A program made the position numbers and the translations under genes. 64,000 bases of DNA from Hymenobacter aranciens. Lineage in GTDB: Bacteria > Bacteroidota > Bacteroidia > Cytophagales > Hymenobacteraceae. The stretch lies in NCBI RefSeq assembly GCF_030580865.1, contig NZ_JAUQSY010000006.1, forward strand, positions 62,001 through 126,000, given 5' to 3'. The notes below the pieces were generated by a model. The model was not told the DNA's origin. It did not search any database and saw only the letters and a program-made list of their open reading frames with translations. Shown here one piece after another: positions 16,978-26,232 of this stretch; position 1 is the stretch's first letter; each line of letters begins with the position of its first letter.

Positions 16978-17703
16978 ATGGAAGACTACGCCGCTAAAAT
17001 GCAGCTGAAAACAACGGCGGCGCTACGCGAGTACGTGACGAGCTACACCCAATACCGCGAAGAAGCCGTGCTGGCGGCCTTCGATGAGCTGCGCCGCCGC
17101 GGCCAGCCCGCGCCCGAGGAAGCCGCGCTGCGCCCGGTGCTGGAGCCGGTGGCCGCCGCCGGCCTCGAGGCCGCCCGCCAGGCCGAAGCCGAAGCTGCCC
17201 GGCAGCGGGCCGAAGCCCGCGCGGCCACCACTGCCGCCGACCCCGACGGCGACGCCGCCGAACCAACCGGCCCGTTCCTGTACTCGCCGGTTTCCATTAT
17301 TTTCTTCTCCCTGTTTTTCTCGATGGTGGCCGGGGGCGTGCTCATGGGCATCAACCTGGGGCGCCTGAAGCGCTGGGGGGCGCTGGTGCAGCTGGTGGTA
17401 TTTGTGGTGGTGTACCGGGTGGGCAGCCTGCTGCTGCTGCTGCAGGCAGGCCTCAACCCGCTGCTGGCGTCGGTGATGGATTTGCCGGCGCTGCTGGTGT
17501 ACCTGCTGTGGTTCTGGCCGCGGCAGGTGGCGGTGCCCAGCTTCCGCAGCCGGAGCTGGCTGCCGCCGCTGCTGGTGTGCGTGCTGGTGAGCGCGGCCAT
17601 GCTGTGGGGCGTGCGGCGGGCGCTGCCGGCGTTTATCGACAAGCAGCCCAAGGAGCAGCAGCAGCGCCTGCGCGAGCTGCTGGGCGAGCCCAAGGACGAG
17701 TAA
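16978..17703 (+). CDS. Hypothetical membrane protein with four helices
   Basis: A 241-residue protein. Residues 1-40 (LREYVTSYTQYREEAVLAAFDELRRRGQ) look like a small helical module, followed by an Ala/Arg/Glu-rich charged linker (about 50-95) and then four hydrophobic segments near 105-130, 138-162, 163-180 and 198-216, ending in a Lys/Glu/Gln-rich tail. No signal peptide, and I recognise no family. It is 24 bases upstream of the AlkB-like gene in the same direction, so the two may be co-transcribed, but nothing ties their functions together. Confidence 0.7.
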   Translation: MEDYAAKMQLKTTAALREYVTSYTQYREEAVLAAFDELRRRGQPAPEEAALRPVLEPVAAAGLEAARQAEAEAARQRAEARAATTAADPDGDAAEPTGPFLYSPVSIIFFSLFFSMVAGGVLMGINLGRLKRWGALVQLVVFVVVYRVGSLLLLLQAGLNPLLASVMDLPALLVYLLWFWPRQVAVPSFRSRSWLPPLLVCVLVSAAMLWGVRRALPAFIDKQPKEQQQRLRELLGEPKDE

Positions 17704-17727
17704 GCCGCCCCGTCAGCACCCTCCGCC

Positions 17728-18324
17728 ATGGCTTTGCACGCCCTGCCCCTGCCCGCGGCCGACCTCTGGCTCGACCCGCATTTTCTGTCGCCCACGCTGG
17801 CGGCGGCCCTCTGCGACGACCTGCGCGCCGCCGTGCCCTGGGAGCAGCGCAGCATCCGCCTCTTCGGCCGCGAGGTGGCCCAGCCCCGCCTCACGGCCTG
17901 GTACGGCGACCCGGGGGCAGCCTACACCTACTCGGGGCTGCGCTGGGAGCCCCGGCCCTGGCGCCAGCAGCTCGACACGCTGCGCCGCCGGGTGGAGGCC
18001 GCCACCGGCCACCGCTTCAATAGTGTGCTGCTAAACCTGTACCGCGACGGCCACGACAGCATGGGCTGGCACGCCGACGACGAGCCCGAGCTGGGCCCCG
18101 CCCCCACCATTGCCTCGCTCAGCCTGGGGGCCACCCGGCGCTTCCGGCTGCGGCCCCGGCCCGGGGGCCCGGCGGCCGAGCCCCTGGGCCTCGACCTGGG
18201 CAGCGGCAGCCTGCTGCTGATGCGCCCGCCCACGCAGGCCCACTGGCAGCACGCGCTGCCCAAGACCAGCCGGGCCGTGGGGCCGCGGCTCAACCTGACG
18301 TTTCGGTGGGTGGCGGGCGGATAG
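17728..18324 (+). CDS. AlkB-family Fe(II)/2-oxoglutarate dioxygenase
   Basis: A 198-residue protein of the AlkB-like 2OG-Fe(II) oxygenase family, which oxidatively removes alkyl groups from nucleic acid bases. The iron-binding triad is seen as His115-x-Asp117 in GWHADDEPELG and His175 in QHALPKT; the 2-oxoglutarate-binding arginines fit Arg187 and Arg193 of GPRLNLTFRW. The preceding NSVLLNLYRDGHDSM is the usual lead into the HxD motif. Length matches the compact ALKBH2/3-like bacterial forms. Cytoplasmic. A perfect palindromic terminator follows at 18349. Confidence 0.93.
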   Translation: MALHALPLPAADLWLDPHFLSPTLAAALCDDLRAAVPWEQRSIRLFGREVAQPRLTAWYGDPGAAYTYSGLRWEPRPWRQQLDTLRRRVEAATGHRFNSVLLNLYRDGHDSMGWHADDEPELGPAPTIASLSLGATRRFRLRPRPGGPAAEPLGLDLGSGSLLLMRPPTQAHWQHALPKTSRAVGPRLNLTFRWVAGG

Positions 18325-18348
18325 CTTATTTTTCACCCCGAAATGTTA

Positions 18349-18386
18349 CCAAAAAGGCCCTGGCAGCGCTGCCAGGGCCTTTTTGG
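18349..18386. terminator. Perfect 38-base palindrome, probable terminator
   Basis: The sequence from CCAAAAAGGCCCTGGCAG to its mirror half is a perfect inverted repeat centred on AGCGCT with essentially no loop, ending in TTTTT. It lies 24 bases after the AlkB-like gene and before the next transcription unit. Confidence 0.8.
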
Positions 18387-18485
18387 CTCTTGGCCCCGCA
18401 GGTAACGTGATGAGAGGTAGCGGGCTAGGCCGAAATTTTTACTTACTTGCGGCCGACTTTTCTCTCATCATTCATTTTTTACCCG

Positions 18486-19193
18486 ATGACCCACAAAACG
18501 TATTTCCAGAACTTCTTTGAGGCCCTGGCGGCCTCGCTGTCCGACGACGAGTTTCTGGCCTTTGCCACCACCGTGCTGGCCAACCTCGACACCGACGGGG
18601 GCTTCCCGGAGGAAGCTGATTTTCTGCGCGCCCAGGTGGCCGAGCTCAACAAGCAGCACCAGGCCCGCGGCGTGGTGCGCGGCAAGGTGGCCAGCAGCGC
18701 GGCCTTGCAGCAGGCCGTGCGGCTGTTCCTGAAATGGGCTCAGCTGACGAACACCACCCGGGTGTTCCCGGCCTTCCCGGACCGCAACCAGAAGGAGCGG
18801 CTCGACATCTTGCCCGGCGGCATGGATTATTTGTATCAGGCCGACAACGACAATGTGGTGGAACGGGCTACCTACTACCTCACCAAAATCAGCAACGACT
18901 ACGGCGACCAGACCAAGGTGACGCTCAAAGAAGCCGCCGACCAGCTCAAGCTGCTCACCGATGCCCGCACGAGCAACGACACCACAAAGGCCGGCACCAA
19001 AAAGGCCGCCGCCGCCATCGACGTGCAGGAGCTGGTGGTGTGCCAGGGCCTCTACCGCGCCTACTCGGCGCTGCTGGCCCGGCACTGGGCCGAGCCGATG
19101 CAGGCCTACGCCCTGTTTCCCTTCCCCAACACCACCGGCGGCCCCGAAGACGGCAACCTGCCCGAGCTGCCCACGACGCTGCCCACGGCCTGA
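18486..19193 (+). CDS. Hypothetical cytoplasmic protein
   Basis: A 235-residue soluble protein starting MTHKTYFQNFFEALAASLSDDEF. It is mostly helical in appearance, with no signal peptide, no membrane segment and no catalytic motif I recognise. A Thr/Lys/Ala-rich stretch near 165-180 (NDTTKAGTKKAAAAID) may be a linker between two helical parts. ATG 18486 is chosen over one 39 bases upstream, which would add a hydrophobic leader. It is followed by a 42-bp tandem repeat array. I do not know its function; the good codon use and lack of shadowing support a real gene. Confidence 0.7.
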   Translation: MTHKTYFQNFFEALAASLSDDEFLAFATTVLANLDTDGGFPEEADFLRAQVAELNKQHQARGVVRGKVASSAALQQAVRLFLKWAQLTNTTRVFPAFPDRNQKERLDILPGGMDYLYQADNDNVVERATYYLTKISNDYGDQTKVTLKEAADQLKLLTDARTSNDTTKAGTKKAAAAIDVQELVVCQGLYRAYSALLARHWAEPMQAYALFPFPNTTGGPEDGNLPELPTTLPTA

Positions 19194-19230
19194 AACGGCC
19201 ACCGACTTGCACTTTATTGGTAAAAAATTA

Positions 19231-19451
19231 TCTGCCGGGGTGCCTGGATTTGTCCGGGCACCTCGGCAGAGTTCTGCCGGGCTGCCCGGGCTAGCCGGGG
19301 CACCCCGGCAGAACTCTGCCGAGGTGCCGGCATTGGTCGGGGCACCCCGGCAGCACTCTGCCGGGGTGCGGGAGGTAGCCGGGGCATCTCCGCAGAACTC
19401 TGCCGAGATGCCCCGGCCCGTGCCGGCAGCCCCGCAGTGCGCTGCCGGGCA
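19231..19451. repeat. 42-bp tandem palindromic repeat array (about five units)
   Basis: Five degenerate units of 42 bases follow each other between the gene at 18486 and the T9SS gene. Each unit contains an internal palindrome of the type CGGCAGAACTCTGCCG inside GGGGCACC...GGTGCC arms. Because 42 is divisible by three and each unit is self-complementary, both strands have open frames encoding almost the same 14-residue repeat (PRQNSAEVP plus linker). No start, signal or separate protein context supports translation. No unique spacers are present, so it is not a CRISPR array. Confidence 0.85.
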
Positions 19452-19551
19452 TTTTTTTGGGGCCCCGTGATACCACCTTTTGCCCGCTCGCTCTGTCTGG
19501 CCGGCGGGCGCGCCCGCCGGAGCCGCTTTGCGTTCACCTTTTTTTTCTTCG

Positions 19552-22500
19552 ATGAAACCAAGCTACCTGATGAAACCAAGCTACCTGATGAATCCGCTGG
19601 CGGCGGCCCTGCTGGCGGGGCTGCTCGGCGGTTCCGCTCAAGCCCAAAGTCCCGCCCTCACCAGCCTCTCGCCCGACCCCGGCAGCACCGGCGTGGGCCG
19701 CTACGACATCATCACAGCCCAGCTTGACCGGGTGCTGGCCGGCGGCTCGGCGCAGGGGCTAAAGGTGTTTAGCAGCCAGCGCGGCGGGCAACGGGCCGGC
19801 ACGATGGGCCCGGTGAGCGTGGGCCCCTACAGCGTGCTCTACAACCCCGGGGCGCTGGGCCCGGCCTTCAACCTGCAGGCCGGCGAGGTGGTGCAGGTGA
19901 GCGTGACATCGGCCGTGACCAGCACCGGTGGCACGCCGCTGGCCCCGCCGGCCACGTTCGAGTTTACCACCCAAACCGACGGCAGCGGCCGGGGCTACTT
20001 CGGCGGCGGCGCCGACCTGCCGATGGGCGTGGGGGTGGGGACGCAAGCGGTGGCCGTCGCCGACCTCGACGGCGACGGCGCCCTCGACCTGGTGGCCGCC
20101 AACCAAGTCCAAAACACCCTGCAGTGGCGGCGCAACCTGGGCGGCAGCACCTTCGGCAGCCCTCAGTCGCTGCCCGTGAGCGCGGCCCCAGCCGCGCTGG
20201 CTGTGGCCGATGTGGACGGCGACGGTGACCTCGACCTGCTGACCGTGGACGCCAGCACCACCGCGACGCTGGCCGTGCTGCGCAACCAGGGCAACGGCAC
20301 CTTCGTGGCCGGCCCCACCACTACTATTTACAACAACCCCACCCGCCTGGCCGTGGGCGACGTGGACGGCGACGGCGACCTCGATGTGGTGGCCAACTCC
20401 AACCAGGGCAACCTGGTGAGCGTGCGCCTCAACAACGGTACCGGCAGCTTCGACAACCCGCCCTATCCCGGCGGCCTGCCCGTGGGCGGCCAGCCCACCG
20501 ACTTGGCCCTGGCCGACGTGGACCACGACGACGACCTGGACCTGGTGGTGGCGCTGAGCTTTGGGGGCAGCAACGGCCAGCTGCGCACCCTGCTGAATGG
20601 GGGCGATGGCAACGGCACCAACACCGGCGCATTTACGGGCGGCTTCATCGCGGGCCTGCAGCTGCAGCCGGTGGCCCTGGCTCTGGGCGACCTCGACGGC
20701 GACCACTTCCCGGAGGCCGTGCTGGTGGGCATTTCCGTGCCCGGGGGCGCCCCGGTAACGGCCGTGCAGGCCAATGGTGGGGGCAGCTTTGGCAGCGGCC
20801 AGCTGCTGGGCGCCGCCGACTATCCCCGCGACGTGGCCGTGGGCGACGTGGATGCCGACGGCGACCTGGATATTGTGAGCGTGGGAGGTCCCGCCACCAT
20901 TGGCATTACTCCCAGCACAATGCGCACGTTCATTAACCAAGGCGCCGGCATCTTCCCGGCCACCGGTCGTCTCAACCTCGTGGGCGCCGAGCCCGCCGCC
21001 GTGGCCATGGCCGATGTAGACCACGACGGCGACCTTGACGCCGTGACAGCCAATGCCTCGGCCGGCAGCCTGAGCCTGCGCCTGAACGGGCCGGGCCCGG
21101 AAATCAGCGTGCGCGCTTTCAACGGCGCGCTCTACCCCTCGGGCAGCACCTACAGCTTCGGCACCCTGGCCCCCAGTTCGAGCACTTTTCAAACCTTCTA
21201 CATCCGCAACCTGAGCACGGCGGACGTGCTGACCATTACGGGCCTGGCCCCCACCGGCCTTGGCTTTGGGGTGAGCAGCGGCGTGCCGCCCCTGCTGCTG
21301 GGCCCCGGCGACAGCACCCTAATTGCCCTCAACGCGCAGGCACCGGCCACGGGCACGCGTACCGGCACGCTCACCATCGCCAACGACGACCCCGACGAAA
21401 GCAGCTACCTCATCAACCTTAGCGTAAGTGCCGCCGCCCCCACCGCCGTCACCTGGACCGGGGCCGTGGACACCCGCTGGGCCGTGGCCGGCAACTGGAG
21501 CCCCGCCGTGGTGCCCACGGCCGGCACCAGCGTCACCATCCCGGCCACGCCGCCTAACCAGCCGCTGGTGAGCACCGCCGGAGCCACCTGTTTCAACCTC
21601 ATCAGCGCCGGCGGTAGCAGCCTGCGCGTGGCCGCACCCGGCCACCTCGTGGTGGAGGGCAACTTTACCAGCAACGGCACCCTGGCCATGACGGGCGGCA
21701 CGCTGGAGCTCAAAGGCCTGCTGAACAGCCTCCCCAGCACGGCCCTGACCGGCGGCACCGTGGCCTTCACCGGCACCACCCTGCAGCTGATTGGCGGTAG
21801 CCCCACTTTCTGGAACCTGACCATCGCGGGCACGGCTGGCCAGTCGGTGCGGCAGGATGCCAGCGTGCGCGTCAAGCGGGTGCTGCACCTGGTGCGTGGC
21901 TTCGACACCAACGGTCTGGCCCTGTTTCTGGACTCTGACGCCAGCGGCACGGCGATGGTGGTGAATGCGGGCGGGGCCGTGCAAGGCACCGGCGTGGTGT
22001 ACATGCAGCGCTACATCGGTGGGCCCAACGCCGGCCTGGGCTACCGCCACCTGAGTGCGCCCTCGCGCTTCACGCGCCTCTTTCAGCTCTATTCCAGCAA
22101 CGGCCCGGTCTTCATGCCGGTGCTGAACCCAGCCTACAACACGACCGGCAACAGCGTGACGCCCTTCCCCACCGTCTTTGGCTTCGATGAGGCCCGCCTG
22201 GGCGCGGCCGGGGTGCCCGGCCCCGCCAGCAGCTTCGACCAGGGCTGGGTGTCGCCGGCCGGGATTAACGACCCACTGGTGCCCGGGCGCGGTTACACCG
22301 TAAACCTGCCCGGCACAGCCCTGCCCACCATTGGAAGTGGCTTCCTCAATGATGGCCCGGTGGCCGTAGGCGCGCTCAGCCGCTCGGGCACCGGCCCCTT
22401 CGCCGGCTACCACCTGCTCGGCAACCCCTACCCCTCGCCCATCGACTGGGACAGCGTGGCTCGCCCCACCGGGCTCGACGATGCCGTGTACGTGTTCCGC

Positions 22501-23385
22501 AGCACCGGCCAGTACACCGGCTTTTATGACAGCTACGTGAATGGCCTGGGCACCTTGAGTGGCGGCGAAATCGCGGCCATGCAGGGCTTTTTTGTGCACG
22601 TCAGCCAGCCCGTGCCCAGCTTCACCTTCACCAACGCGGCCCGCAAAACGGTGTACACCAACCCCACCTTCCGCCGCGACGCCCCCACCGCCACCGGCCG
22701 CCCCACCCTGGCCCTGGCCCTGCGCCCCGCCACCGGTGGTGAGGCCGACAAAACGTTCATCTATTTCGAAACCGGCGCCACCCCCACCCCCGACCCTGCC
22801 TACGATGCCGGCAAGCTGCCCAACCCCAGCGGCCTCAACCTGGCCTCCCAGCTCGGCCCCGACAGCTACGCCATCAACGGCCTGCCGCCGCTGGGCACCA
22901 CGCCGCTGGTGCTGCCCTTGAGCGTGGGCGCGCCTGCCCTCGGCAGCTACGAGCTGGCCGTGGACCAGTTGACCAGCTTCGCTCCCGCCACCACGCTCTA
23001 CCTGCGCGATGCGCTGCTGGGCACCCTCACGCCGCTGGCCCCCGGCACCACTTACGCCTTCACCCTGGCGGGCTACACCGCCCCCGGCCGCTTCACGGTC
23101 GAGTTCCGCCCCGGCGGCGTGCTGGCCACGGCCGCGCAGCTGCTGGAGGCCCAGGTGCAGGTGTTCCCCAACCCGGCTAAGGCTGCAGCGGGCGTGACGG
23201 TAGCGGCCCCGGCGCGGGCCTGCGTCACAGTGCTGAATGCGCTGGGGCAGGTGGTTATTCCGGCCCAGGCCGTCGGCGCGGCTGCCACGCTGCACCTGCC
23301 CACGGCGGGGCTGGCGGCCGGCCTCTACGTGCTGCGCATCCGCAGCGAAGCGGGCGAAATCAGCCGCCGGCTGGTGGTGGAGTAA
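19552..23385 (+). CDS. Large secreted FG-GAP repeat protein with type IX secretion C-terminal domain
   Basis: A 1277-residue exported protein. A signal peptide (MNPLAAALLAGLLGGSAQA, cut before QSP) is followed by an Ig-like region (about 30-145), then seven FG-GAP/VCBS-type repeats (about 165-510) with calcium-loop motifs such as DLDGDGALDLV, VDGDGDLDLL and VDHDGDLDAV. Next come an ASH-like beta domain near 520-620, an NWSP region near 650-800, and a C-terminal T9SS sorting domain (VQVFPNPAKAAAGV ... GLYVLRI ... RLVVE). It should be secreted and attached at the cell surface; an adhesin or matrix role is inferred. The 5' end has the 18-base start segment duplicated in tandem (ATG at 19552, 19570 and 19588), so the exact start is uncertain. 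Confidence 0.88.
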   Translation: MKPSYLMKPSYLMNPLAAALLAGLLGGSAQAQSPALTSLSPDPGSTGVGRYDIITAQLDRVLAGGSAQGLKVFSSQRGGQRAGTMGPVSVGPYSVLYNPGALGPAFNLQAGEVVQVSVTSAVTSTGGTPLAPPATFEFTTQTDGSGRGYFGGGADLPMGVGVGTQAVAVADLDGDGALDLVAANQVQNTLQWRRNLGGSTFGSPQSLPVSAAPAALAVADVDGDGDLDLLTVDASTTATLAVLRNQGNGTFVAGPTTTIYNNPTRLAVGDVDGDGDLDVVANSNQGNLVSVRLNNGTGSFDNPPYPGGLPVGGQPTDLALADVDHDDDLDLVVALSFGGSNGQLRTLLNGGDGNGTNTGAFTGGFIAGLQLQPVALALGDLDGDHFPEAVLVGISVPGGAPVTAVQANGGGSFGSGQLLGAADYPRDVAVGDVDADGDLDIVSVGGPATIGITPSTMRTFINQGAGIFPATGRLNLVGAEPAAVAMADVDHDGDLDAVTANASAGSLSLRLNGPGPEISVRAFNGALYPSGSTYSFGTLAPSSSTFQTFYIRNLSTADVLTITGLAPTGLGFGVSSGVPPLLLGPGDSTLIALNAQAPATGTRTGTLTIANDDPDESSYLINLSVSAAAPTAVTWTGAVDTRWAVAGNWSPAVVPTAGTSVTIPATPPNQPLVSTAGATCFNLISAGGSSLRVAAPGHLVVEGNFTSNGTLAMTGGTLELKGLLNSLPSTALTGGTVAFTGTTLQLIGGSPTFWNLTIAGTAGQSVRQDASVRVKRVLHLVRGFDTNGLALFLDSDASGTAMVVNAGGAVQGTGVVYMQRYIGGPNAGLGYRHLSAPSRFTRLFQLYSSNGPVFMPVLNPAYNTTGNSVTPFPTVFGFDEARLGAAGVPGPASSFDQGWVSPAGINDPLVPGRGYTVNLPGTALPTIGSGFLNDGPVAVGALSRSGTGPFAGYHLLGNPYPSPIDWDSVARPTGLDDAVYVFRSTGQYTGFYDSYVNGLGTLSGGEIAAMQGFFVHVSQPVPSFTFTNAARKTVYTNPTFRRDAPTATGRPTLALALRPATGGEADKTFIYFETGATPTPDPAYDAGKLPNPSGLNLASQLGPDSYAINGLPPLGTTPLVLPLSVGAPALGSYELAVDQLTSFAPATTLYLRDALLGTLTPLAPGTTYAFTLAGYTAPGRFTVEFRPGGVLATAAQLLEAQVQVFPNPAKAAAGVTVAAPARACVTVLNALGQVVIPAQAVGAAATLHLPTAGLAAGLYVLRIRSEAGEISRRLVVE

Positions 23386-23404
23386 GCCTCGGCTTCGGGC
23401 ACAA

Positions 23405-23438
23405 AAAAAGCCCCGGCCAGTAGCGGCCGGGGCTTTTT
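23405..23438. terminator. Bidirectional terminator between convergent genes
   Basis: AAAAAGCCCCGGCC, a six-base loop, and the exact complement GGCCGGGGCTTTTT. It lies between the convergent T9SS gene and the TonB receptor gene and works as an intrinsic terminator on both strands. Confidence 0.9.
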
Positions 23439-23457
23439 CGTGTGGCTTGCCAGTGGG

Positions 23458-26232
23458 CTATTTGATGTCGAACAGCAGCCCGGCGTACACCAGCCGGCCC
23501 ATGCTCGGGGCGCCGTACACCTGGAAGTTCGTCGCGTCGAGAATATTGGTGCCGCCCACCTGCACGGTGGTGTGCAGCGGGCTGATGAGGTAGCCCAGCT
23601 GGGCGTCGAGCGTCTGGGCCACGGGCAGGGTGCCGGTGGCAAAGGTCGATTCGTAGAGGTAGCTGTCGGCCCAGCGGTAGTTGAGGTTGTAGCTCAGCTT
23701 GCGGCCCAGCACCACGCCATCCACGCCGAGGTTGAACTTGTGCTTGGGCGTGTTGAAAAACGACTGGGTGCCGGGCTTGAAGGTTTCGGTCACGAGGTCG
23801 TTGTAGCTGTAGTTGGTATTCACCGTGAGGGCCGGCGAGAAGCGGTAGCCCAGCGTGAGGCCGGCGCCCTGGCTGCGCACGGTCTGGTCCACGTTGGTGG
23901 CAATCTGGATGACGCGGGTGGGCAGCGCCGGATTCTGGAAGCGCCCGGTGGCGGCGGCTCCAATCTGGGCGGCCGAGGGCCGGCTGCCGTCGAGGTTGCC
24001 GATGAAGTTCTGGGTGGCGATGAAGTTGTTGTAGTTGTTGTGGAAATAGTCGAGGTCGAGGTAAGCGTACTTGCCCAGCTGGGCGCGGTAGCCCACCTCG
24101 ATGGAATTCACTTCCTCCAGCTTCAGGGCGCTGCTCTGGTACTCGTAGGTAGCCAGGTCGGCCGTGCGGCCCGGCGCCAGGATGCCCGGCAGCTGCGCCG
24201 CTACGGCCGTGTTATAGCCCTGGAAGCCATTGCCGATATTCCCTACCAGAATGGCCCGCCCGATGTCGAGGCGGATGTACTGGTCGTTCTGCGTGGGCGC
24301 CCGGAAGGCGCGCGAGTAGCTGGCGCGGAAGTTATGCTGCTTGTCGCCGCCGGCCGAGTACACCACTGAGGCGCGGGGCGAAAACGCCGTCTCAAAGTTC
24401 TGGAACCGGTCGAGGCGAGCCGCCACGGCCAGCTGCAGCCGCTCGTCGAGCAGCGCCTTCTTAGCCTGCCCGTAGGCGCCATACTCGTAGTTCTGAATCC
24501 GGTCACCTTCCTTCGCGTCGCTGAACAACGTGCCATCGGAGCCCAGCTGGTACTGGCGGTAGGCCGCGCCGAGGGTCAAATCCACCACTTTGGTATTGAA
24601 GGTGTACTGCCCGCTGCCGTCGTACATGTAGGAGCGCAGGATGTTGCGGGCGCCCAGGGCCTGGCCGTCGGCCGTGGTGGCCGTGCTGTGGATAAGCGCG
24701 TTGCGCGCCGCGTCGAACTCGGGCGTGCCGGGCTGGAGCAGCGGCGCGTTGGTATTGGCGGCCGTGCGGGCCGTGAGGGCGGCGGCATCGGCGTTGCCGC
24801 CATTAGCCGCGAAGGTCTGGTTATAGACTGCATTGTAGGTACCGAAATAGCGTTCGGCGTAGGTGCCGGGGCGGGTGCCGCCCGTGCCGTTGGGCACCGT
24901 GAAGCCCGGCGCCAGCTGCGTTTGCAGCAGGCCGCCCAGGATACCCAGGTTGTAGGCGCCGTCCGTCTGCGGGTCGCGGCCGCCCGAGAAGTCGCGGGTA
25001 GCAAAGCCCCGCACAAACCAGTTGCGGCCCTCCACCTGCACCCGGCCCTGGTGCGCGCCGCTGTTCACGAAGCGGTAGCGGCTGGCGCTTTGGTAGGTGG
25101 TGGTAGCCTCGCAGTACTTGTAGTCGAGGGTGGCTTTGATGCTGTTGGTCAGCAGCACCGACAGGCTGGGCACCACTTTATAGGAGTGCGTTTTGTTGTC
25201 GCCCGCCGTCACCAGCTCACGCTCCGAGAAGCCGGGCAGGAACACCGTTTTGCCCGCCAGCGCGCCGGTGGTAAAGGTGTTGCCCACGTCGCCGTAGCGG
25301 CTCACGGCGTCGTAGCCCAGGTTGGAGCCGGCGGGGTTGTTGCCGGGCTCGATGATGCGGGCGGTGGGGTCTTGGTTATCGGCCAGGAAGTCGTCGGCCT
25401 GCACCGCGCCGCCCGAGATTTTGAAGGCCACCCGCTCGCCCAGCTTCACGGCGTAGCGCAGCTGCCCATCAAGCATATTGCGGTTGCCGGCCCGCAGCCG
25501 GACGGTGAGGCCGGGGTCTTTGAAAGGGTCTTTCGAGTTCGTCAGCAGCACGCCGTTGAAAGCGTTGGCGCCGTAGAGAGCCGAGGCCGGGCCATGCACA
25601 ATCTCCACGCTCCCCACGTCCAGAATGGGCGTGCCCAGCAGGTTCCCGAAGTTGCTGCTCAGGCTGGGGATGGACGTGTCCATGTAATCGGCCAGCTGGA
25701 TGACGCGTTCCGAGCGCGAGGAGTTGAAGCCGCGGGTGCTGAAGCTGCTGGTGAGCAGGCTGGAGCTGCTCACGTCGATGCCCTTGAAGCGGCCCAGGCC
25801 GGCCACGATGTCGGGGGTGGTAATCTGCTCCACCTGCCGCTGGTCGAGCTTCTCCACCGTCACGGGCACCTGGCCGATGTTCTCCTCCACGCGGGAGGCC
25901 GCCACCACCACCTGGTCGAGCATGGCGCTGGGCTTCAAAATCACCTGAATGGCGTTGTCGGGCTGGCTCAGGCTGATTTCCTGGCTTTCGTAGCCCACAA
26001 ACGACACCACCAGCACTACCGGCGGATTGCCGAAGTTGACTTTCGGCAGCTCAAACTGCCCTTCTTCGTTGGTGCTGCTACCCACGTAGCTGCCTTTCAC
26101 GAACACCGTGGCGCCCGGCACCGGCATGCCCGATTCGGCCAGCACCGTGCCGCTGAGCATTTGATTGTTTTGAGCCCAACTATTTAACGACAGTAGCAGG
26201 AGCAGAAAAAGAATGAAGTAGTGCTTGTGCAT
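23458..26232 (-). CDS. TonB-dependent outer membrane receptor with carboxypeptidase-like N-terminal domain
   Basis: A 924-residue protein. Signal peptide MHKHYFILFLLLLLSLNSWA, a CarboxypepD_reg-like domain at about 25-105 (LSGTVLAESGMPVPGATVFV ... VGYESQEISL), a TonB plug at about 110-225 (DQVVVAASRVEENIGQVPVT ... VEIVHGPASALYGANAFNGV), and a long beta-barrel to residue 924. It should take up a large substrate across the outer membrane with energy from TonB. No SusD partner is adjacent, and it is monocistronic, so the substrate cannot be guessed; the lack of SusD argues against a classical polysaccharide locus and leaves siderophores or other chelates possible. Confidence 0.93.
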   Translation of the reverse strand: MHKHYFILFLLLLLSLNSWAQNNQMLSGTVLAESGMPVPGATVFVKGSYVGSSTNEEGQFELPKVNFGNPPVVLVVSFVGYESQEISLSQPDNAIQVILKPSAMLDQVVVAASRVEENIGQVPVTVEKLDQRQVEQITTPDIVAGLGRFKGIDVSSSSLLTSSFSTRGFNSSRSERVIQLADYMDTSIPSLSSNFGNLLGTPILDVGSVEIVHGPASALYGANAFNGVLLTNSKDPFKDPGLTVRLRAGNRNMLDGQLRYAVKLGERVAFKISGGAVQADDFLADNQDPTARIIEPGNNPAGSNLGYDAVSRYGDVGNTFTTGALAGKTVFLPGFSERELVTAGDNKTHSYKVVPSLSVLLTNSIKATLDYKYCEATTTYQSASRYRFVNSGAHQGRVQVEGRNWFVRGFATRDFSGGRDPQTDGAYNLGILGGLLQTQLAPGFTVPNGTGGTRPGTYAERYFGTYNAVYNQTFAANGGNADAAALTARTAANTNAPLLQPGTPEFDAARNALIHSTATTADGQALGARNILRSYMYDGSGQYTFNTKVVDLTLGAAYRQYQLGSDGTLFSDAKEGDRIQNYEYGAYGQAKKALLDERLQLAVAARLDRFQNFETAFSPRASVVYSAGGDKQHNFRASYSRAFRAPTQNDQYIRLDIGRAILVGNIGNGFQGYNTAVAAQLPGILAPGRTADLATYEYQSSALKLEEVNSIEVGYRAQLGKYAYLDLDYFHNNYNNFIATQNFIGNLDGSRPSAAQIGAAATGRFQNPALPTRVIQIATNVDQTVRSQGAGLTLGYRFSPALTVNTNYSYNDLVTETFKPGTQSFFNTPKHKFNLGVDGVVLGRKLSYNLNYRWADSYLYESTFATGTLPVAQTLDAQLGYLISPLHTTVQVGGTNILDATNFQVYGAPSMGRLVYAGLLFDIK

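Noticed and set aside
19231-19451. Possible CRISPR array
   Set aside because: Units are contiguous with no unique spacers, repeats are palindromic and degenerate, and no cas genes are near.
18961-19579. Open frames on both strands through the 42-bp array as real repeat proteins
   Set aside because: They arise from the palindromic units, overlap real genes and lack signals or proper starts.
21319-23295. Minus-strand open frame of 658 codons opposite the FG-GAP T9SS gene
   Set aside because: His/Gly/Ala/Val-rich composition without motifs; a mirror of high-GC codon use in the real gene. The minus frames at 19759-21192, 15789-16829 and the plus frame at 24688-26187 were rejected for the same reason.
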